A stretch of DNA of 37,565 nucleotides from JBBRMQ01 sp038230775 (lineage in GTDB: Bacteria; Acidobacteriota; Thermoanaerobaculia; Gp7-AA8): positions 1 through 37,565 of the forward strand of contig JBBRMQ010000007.1 in the NCBI GenBank assembly GCA_038230775.1, read 5' to 3'. Below are positions 33,532 to 37,565 of this stretch, one piece after another (positions within the stretch are counted from its first letter, which is position 1; every line of letters begins with the position of its first letter). The position numbers and the translations under genes are program-made. The notes beneath the pieces were generated by a model. The model had not been told where the DNA came from and ran no database searches. It worked only from the letters and a program-made list of their open reading frames with translations.

Positions 33532-34475
33532 CGGAACCACTCCGCGAGCTTGCGGTCGGAGACTTTGCGGCGCCCTTGAATCGCACGCCGCTTCACCAGA
33601 ATCCGACGGCGGTTGCTCCACAACCATCCGAGTGCGGGAAGCGACGTGCGCTCGATCGTCAGCACGGCGCTGACGGTGACGAGATCGCGGAACAGTTCAA
33701 ACGGAGCATTGCGAAGCGCGAGATACAGGCCCTCGTTCTTCAAGCGCAGCAGAAAGCGATTCTTGACCGAGTGCATGTTGAGCTTGGGCGAGATCTCGCG
33801 GCGGCGCTCGGGCGTCACGTGCCGAACGTGATACGCGATCGCATCCGGCACGTAGAGCGCGCGCCATCCGAACAGCCGGCCGCGCCACGCGACGTCCGCA
33901 TCTTCGCGGAAGGCGAAGAAGTCTTCGTCCAGAAACTCGCCCTCGATCGAGACGTCGTTCACGAATGTTCGTTTGTACACGGCGGCGGCACCGGAGACAC
34001 CGAACGGCTCCTCGTCGCGGGCGCTCGTGATGTCGAGGTGGCGTCCGCTGCGCGTCATCCGGATTCCCTTGGAGTCGATCGCGTCGGTCGGGGCGATCTC
34101 GAAGCCGCGCGCGCGGATCAACTTTCCGGTTGCCATTCCATCACGCGCGTCGGCCCGGTCAAACGCTTCCACGACGTTCTTCACGTAGTCGTGCTCGAGA
34201 AACGCATCCGGATTGCAGAGCACGATGAACTCGCCTCGCGCGATCTTCACGCCCTGATTCACCGCCACCGCGAATCCGAGATTCTCGGAGTTGACGACCT
34301 GCGAGACGCGCGCAAACGCCTCACGAACGCGACCGAGCGAGCCGTCATGCGACGCGTTGTCCACGTGCACCAGCTCGATGTCCGGGTAACTCTGCTGCGC
34401 GATCCCGGCCAGGCAACGCGGCAGGTACGGCGCGCTGTTCCAGGTCACCAGGACGATGCTGGCGACTCGTCCCAT
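33528..34475 (-). CDS. GT2 family glycosyltransferase (rhamnosyltransferase-like)
   Basis: A 315-residue GT-A transferase. It shows ASIVLVTWNSAPYLPRCL at the start, VDNASHDGS, NSENLGFAVAVNQGV, the metal motif CNPDAFLE, and the FFAFREDADVAWRGRLFGW segment common to rhamnosyltransferase-like enzymes. The C-terminal part has basic residues but no clear helix. The ATG at 34475 overlaps the upstream gene by 31 bases. It probably adds a sugar to the growing polymer, donor unknown. Confidence 0.92.
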   Translation of the reverse strand: MGRVASIVLVTWNSAPYLPRCLAGIAQQSYPDIELVHVDNASHDGSLGRVREAFARVSQVVNSENLGFAVAVNQGVKIARGEFIVLCNPDAFLEHDYVKNVVEAFDRADARDGMATGKLIRARGFEIAPTDAIDSKGIRMTRSGRHLDITSARDEEPFGVSGAAAVYKRTFVNDVSIEGEFLDEDFFAFREDADVAWRGRLFGWRALYVPDAIAYHVRHVTPERRREISPKLNMHSVKNRFLLRLKNEGLYLALRNAPFELFRDLVTVSAVLTIERTSLPALGWLWSNRRRILVKRRAIQGRRKVSDRKLAEWFR

Positions 34476-35461
34476 CTCTTGAATGCTTTCTTCAGCACGG
34501 TGATGTACGCGCGCAACGCCGTCCGGCGGCCGGCGTCACGATGCGCGACGCCCAGGATGGCGGCCGGGATGCGGAGCAGCATGCCGATGATGATCAGCCA
34601 CCGCAGCGCCTCCGCCTGCCCCTCGGAAAACCACTTACGCGCGTAGCGCCACATGTTCCCGTACCAGAGGTCGAAGAACGTGGCGAGGCCGAGATGCTCG
34701 AGACTCGATCCTCCGAAGTGGCGGGCGTGCGCGGTGGGAATGACGAAGATCTCGAGCTTGCGCGCGGCGAGGCGGCGGCAATAGTCGACGTCTTCGAACC
34801 ATGCGGGCGAGAACTGTTCGTCGAGCGGACCGACCGCGTCATAGGCTGAGCGCCGGATCAGCATCGCGGCGGCGGCGGGCTGATCGACGCGAACCGGCGC
34901 GGCGAGATCGAGGTCGCGATAGCGATAGCGCGCCGTCCAGCGGTTGCGGGGAAACAGCTTGTCGATCGCCAGCACCTCCGACGCGAGCGTCCAGAACGTC
35001 GGAATACGACGCAGCTGAAACTCGCGCTGCGAGTGCCCCCCTTCATCGGACAGCAACGGCACCGCGGCGGTGGCGTCGGGACGCGTCTCGAGAAAATCGA
35101 ACAGGACCGTGAGCGCGCGCGGCGCCAGCTCGCAATCGGGATTGAGCAGGAAGAGGTAGCGGCCCTTCGTTTTCTCGATCGCGCGATTGGTCGCCGCCGC
35201 GTAGCCGTCATTCGACTTCGATGCGATGAGATCGATGTCCTCTTCGCGCATCAGCGAAAGCGTCGTGTCGGCCGAGCCGTTGTCGTACACGACGACCTCG
35301 TACTCCAACCCTTCGCAGGCGGCAGGAAGAGCCTCGAGACAGCGGCGAATCCAGCGCTCGCTGTTCCAGGTGACGATGACGATGGACAGATCGATCGGAG
35401 TGGGAACCGGTTTGAGCCGGTCGCGACCGGCGGAAGCCGGCCCGCACACATCGTCGAGCAT
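34445..35461 (-). CDS. GT2 family glycosyltransferase with repeat-derived N-terminus
   Basis: A 338-residue GT-A enzyme. It shows LSIVIVTWNSERWIRRCLEA, VYDNGSADTT, SNDGYAAATNRAIE, LLNPDCELAP, and FSPAWFEDVDYCRRLAARK. The ATG at 35461 is preferred: AAGG lies 8 bases upstream and it begins 2 bases after the upstream stop, while an earlier ATG at 35479 has less support. Residues about 5-20 (VCGPASAGRDRLKPVP) are encoded by a family B repeat, so the element forms the N-terminus just before the first conserved strand. A weak hydrophobic stretch (RWLIIIGMLLRIPAAILG) lies near the C-terminus. Confidence 0.92.
   Translation of the reverse strand: MLDDVCGPASAGRDRLKPVPTPIDLSIVIVTWNSERWIRRCLEALPAACEGLEYEVVVYDNGSADTTLSLMREEDIDLIASKSNDGYAAATNRAIEKTKGRYLFLLNPDCELAPRALTVLFDFLETRPDATAAVPLLSDEGGHSQREFQLRRIPTFWTLASEVLAIDKLFPRNRWTARYRYRDLDLAAPVRVDQPAAAAMLIRRSAYDAVGPLDEQFSPAWFEDVDYCRRLAARKLEIFVIPTAHARHFGGSSLEHLGLATFFDLWYGNMWRYARKWFSEGQAEALRWLIIIGMLLRIPAAILGVAHRDAGRRTALRAYITVLKKAFKRWDESPASSW
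35399..35450. repeat. Repeat family B at the 5' end of a GT2 gene
   Basis: A diverged palindrome: GTGGGAACCGGTTTGAGCC, then GGTCGCGACC, then GGCGGAAGCCGGCCCGCACA. It is read in a different frame from the copy at 33301, giving VCGPASAG...LKPVPT, so the element is open in at least two frames. Confidence 0.85.
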
Positions 35462-35463
35462 CG

Positions 35464-36471
35464 TCAGGGCCTTTTCCATCGTTGAATGGCGTCCACCAGC
35501 GGCCGCGTCACAATATCCCAAGCGAACTGCGGCCGTACTCGTTCGAGGCTTGATACGCATCGGGCGTAGAAAACGTCGTCGGTCAACAGGCGCCGGATCG
35601 CCGCTGCGACGGCATCGACATCTCCCGGCGGCACGATGATGCCGAGCCGTTCACGTTCCACGAGCTCGGCGGCGAAGCCACCGGCCGTCGCCACGACGGG
35701 CACAGCCGCGGCGATCGCATCGAATAGCCGCGTGCGGATCGAGTACGTCGCTTCCGGTGTCTCGTGGTGGAGCATGATCGCGATTCTGCATTTCGCGAGC
35801 TCGGCGAGCCGGTCGCGATACGGGACCCACTCCGGATTGGCGACCACATGCGGACCGAGCCAGCGCCCGGTGCGGTCTTCACCGGCGGAATTCGGCCGCG
35901 ATCGGCCGAGAAACAGCAGGCGGCACGAAACCCCGGCGCCATTGAGCCGGTTCACCGCTTCGACCGCCGTATCGGGATCGAGCCACTCCCACGTTCCGCC
36001 TCCCCACACGACGGTGTTGTCCCGCGTCGCGACCGGCGCGTTCTGTTCAGCGCCAAAGGGAACTTCGATGATGCGATCGGCCACCGATGGGTAGAGCTCC
36101 CGCTGCTGCGGGGTCGCGCAGATGAAGAGATCCCCCGTCGACTGCGCCCGTCGCAGCCTCCACGTCTCGGCCAGGAAATGCATGCGCTGACGCGCGGTCG
36201 GATGGGAGCCGTACAACTCGCGCAGCTCGAGAAGGACGGGATCGAAGAGATCGAAAACGATCCGCTGCTCTTTGTGCTGCCGCCGAAATCCGCGCGCCGG
36301 TTGCCCGACCAGTACCGCGGCATCGTTCATCGCATCGCGCGGCGAGCCCTTCGCGACGAGCGTCGTCGGGAAGTGCTTCCGCAACTCTTCGGCAAGATGA
36401 AACGCGCGAATGCCGGGTCCGGCCATGCGCTCGCCGACGACGTCCGGCGTGGCGACTACAAGCGAGAACAC
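35464..36471 (-). CDS. GT4-like glycosyltransferase
   Basis: A 335-residue GT-B transferase. The N-terminal half has VVATPDVVGERMAGPGIRAFHLAEEL (acceptor side), then VFDLFDPVLLELRELYGS and GDLFICATPQQRELY. The C-terminal half has VVWGGGTWEWLDPDTAVEAV, EWVPYRDRLAELAKCRIAIM, and ATYSIRTRLFDAIAAAVPVVAT with a donor-site Glu nearby. The GTG at 36471 is chosen: it gives the conserved N-terminus, GAGG lies 4 bases upstream, and it overlaps the upstream gene by 16 bases. The longer frame upstream is a shadow of the neighbouring gene. Confidence 0.88.
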   Translation of the reverse strand: MFSLVVATPDVVGERMAGPGIRAFHLAEELRKHFPTTLVAKGSPRDAMNDAAVLVGQPARGFRRQHKEQRIVFDLFDPVLLELRELYGSHPTARQRMHFLAETWRLRRAQSTGDLFICATPQQRELYPSVADRIIEVPFGAEQNAPVATRDNTVVWGGGTWEWLDPDTAVEAVNRLNGAGVSCRLLFLGRSRPNSAGEDRTGRWLGPHVVANPEWVPYRDRLAELAKCRIAIMLHHETPEATYSIRTRLFDAIAAAVPVVATAGGFAAELVERERLGIIVPPGDVDAVAAAIRRLLTDDVFYARCVSSLERVRPQFAWDIVTRPLVDAIQRWKRP

Positions 36472-37247
36472 AGGCCCTCGATCATTCCGCGGATGCTCGA
36501 CCGTCCTCGCAACAGCAGCTTGAGATCTTCCGCGATCAACGAGCCAATCCTTGCCGTCCCGCGATGCAATCGCGCGACGAAGTACCGATTGCGGGTTCGA
36601 AGCTGCATCGCACGCCGTCCCAGAACGGACGCGGAACTCGATCCGCGATGCTGCGCTTTCACCTCCGGCACGACGACGGTCCGCCAGCCGTCTGCGTGGA
36701 GACGCGCCGACAGCTCGACATCTTCGTAGTACGCGAAGAAACGCGGATCGAAGACGCGATCGCCGATCGCGCGCCGTCGGAGAAGCACCGCCGTCGCCGA
36801 CACGCCCCACGCCGCGGGCAGGCTCGATCCGATCGCGGCACCATGTCCGATCTGCCGAATCGTTCCGTCGCTGACGTCGATGCCGGCACCGTCGATTGTC
36901 GCCGGGTCGCGGCGGATGATCGTCTGCACCGCCGCGGTCTTCGCATCGGCGTCGAGCGCGCGCTTGACGGTAGCGATCCAGTCGCGATCGAGCACCACGT
37001 CATTGTTGATCAGGGCCACGTAATCGGCCGATGTTTCGCGGTAGGCGCGATTGACACCCTCCGCGAAACCGATATTGGTGTCGCTTCGGATGTTCGTTGT
37101 GCCCGGCGCCTGCGACGGAGTGCGCGACCCGTTGTCGAAGATGATGATGGAGCGAGGGGCGACCGTCTGCGCGCGAATCGAGTCGATGCATTCGCGCAGC
37201 ATCGCGCCTCCGTCGATGTCCAGCACGATCACGTCGACCTCACTCAA
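36456..37247 (-). CDS. GT2 family glycosyltransferase
   Basis: A 263-residue transferase with IIIFDNGSRTPSQAPG, SDTNIGFAEGVNRAYRETSADY, LINNDVVLDRDW, and FDPRFFAYYEDVELSARLHADGW. The N-terminal strand VDVIVLDIDGG is slightly unusual (Asp in place of a hydrophobic residue). The start is the TTG at 37247, with a GTG at 37232 as an alternative that would trim five residues. Repeat family D lies just upstream, so the gene's leader is partly or wholly repeat sequence. It begins the set of overlapping glycosyltransferases. Confidence 0.9.
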   Translation of the reverse strand: MSEVDVIVLDIDGGAMLRECIDSIRAQTVAPRSIIIFDNGSRTPSQAPGTTNIRSDTNIGFAEGVNRAYRETSADYVALINNDVVLDRDWIATVKRALDADAKTAAVQTIIRRDPATIDGAGIDVSDGTIRQIGHGAAIGSSLPAAWGVSATAVLLRRRAIGDRVFDPRFFAYYEDVELSARLHADGWRTVVVPEVKAQHRGSSSASVLGRRAMQLRTRNRYFVARLHRGTARIGSLIAEDLKLLLRGRSSIRGMIEGLCSRL

Positions 37248-37254
37248 GATCGCA

Positions 37255-37423
37255 GCCCCTCATCCGCGCTTCGCGCACCTTCTCCCCGCACGCGGGGAGA
37301 AGGGCTACGAATCCCGCGCTCCGCGTTCGTAGGCCCCGCGTGAGTCGCTTCACGAGGCGTGGAGTTCGTAGGCCCTCGCCCCGCGTGAGCGGGGAGAGGG
37401 TGGCCGAAGGCCGGGTGAGGGGC
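37255..37423. repeat. Repeat family D, imperfect inverted repeat
   Basis: The left side reads GCCCCTCATCC, CTTCTCCCCGC and GCGGGGAGAAGG. The right side reads CCTCGCCCCGC, GCGGGGAGAGGG and GGGTGAGGGGC, so the ends pair as GCCCCTCA/TGAGGGGC. Between them are two further TTCGTAGGCCC segments. It lies between the partial gene at the edge and the first GT2 gene. Confidence 0.8.
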
Positions 37424-37427
37424 ATTT

Positions 37428-37565
37428 TCACTCATGATCCATCCGATCGAGGTTGACGGCACCGGCGAGGCAACGCATCTCGACGCGCCCGTCCTCGCTC
37501 GCCTCCACCGTCGTGCTTCCGTATGCGGCGCCCGTAGGCGGCAGAACGTAAGCACGCGTTCCCAG
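37428..37565 (-). CDS. C-terminus of an unidentified protein (5' end beyond window)
   Basis: The last 45 codons of a minus-strand frame, open from the window edge to a TGA at 37428. The visible protein runs LGTRAYVLPPTGAAYGSTT and ends AGAVNLDRMDHE. Base use is similar to neighbouring genes, so it is likely to be coding, but too little is visible to name. The stop lies 5 bases from repeat family D. Confidence 0.5.
   Translation of the reverse strand: MGTRAYVLPPTGAAYGSTTVEASEDGRVEMRCLAGAVNLDRMDHE

Overview
The window is about 37.6 kb of GC-rich bacterial chromosome with no rRNA, tRNA, phage, insertion sequence or CRISPR array that I could see. The gene content fits a Gram-negative envelope: a periplasmic alpha-2-macroglobulin with penicillin-binding protein 1C, lipoprotein signals, a PilT retraction ATPase, an anchored M23 peptidase and an undecaprenyl-phosphate sugar transferase. 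The style of the secreted 'YVIPAAANTPG' protein and the dense intergenic palindromes remind me of Acidobacteriota. That placement is an inference from memory, because no phylogenetic marker was compared.

Layout. (1) 1-10463, minus strand: GT2 glycosyltransferase, lipoprotein-like hydrolase, DUF2071 protein, alpha-2-macroglobulin and pbpC (the last running off the left edge). (2) 10572-16364, plus strand: LEA2-like lipoprotein, AmpG-like permease overlapping rsmE, citrate synthase, an unrecognised secreted protein and purC. (3) 16449-22971, minus strand: pyrR-pyrB-pyrC-CheY-like regulator-pilT-queF-lipase, a tightly packed set that joins pyrimidine synthesis to a pilus motor. (4) 23356-24234, plus strand: an M23 peptidase behind a good sigma-70-type promoter. 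(5) 24370-37565, minus strand: a long collinear series. It starts with a partial gene at the right edge and continues through five cytoplasmic-type glycosyltransferases, a polyprenyl-phosphate sugar transferase, a small membrane-anchored protein and a GT-C-like membrane protein, which together look like part of an exopolysaccharide locus. Then come a PLP decarboxylase, a c-type cytochrome with a damaged 5' end, a nucleotidyltransferase-like protein, RNase D and thioredoxin reductase.

The most unusual feature is the repeats. At least five palindromic families (called A to E here) and several inverted arrays of seven-base units fill nearly every intergenic gap. More strikingly, copies lie inside reading frames without breaking them. 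Family A encodes about 29 residues in pbpC. Family B encodes about 21 residues in one glycosyltransferase and the N-terminal 16 or so of another. A four-copy heptamer sits in the GT-C-like protein, and a family B tandem array sits where the cytochrome signal peptide should begin. This resembles, in principle, the in-frame palindromic elements of Rickettsia, and it is the best candidate here for an undescribed system.

Functional links. The alpha-2-macroglobulin and PBP1C genes share a GTGA overlap and are a known pair in envelope defence and repair. pyrR, pyrB and pyrC form the pyrimidine unit, and pyrC overlaps the response regulator by ATGA, with pilT following closely. The exopolysaccharide genes overlap each other by 4 to 31 bases and are probably one transcript. 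Several start codons differ from the longest possible frame, and the reasons are given with each entry.
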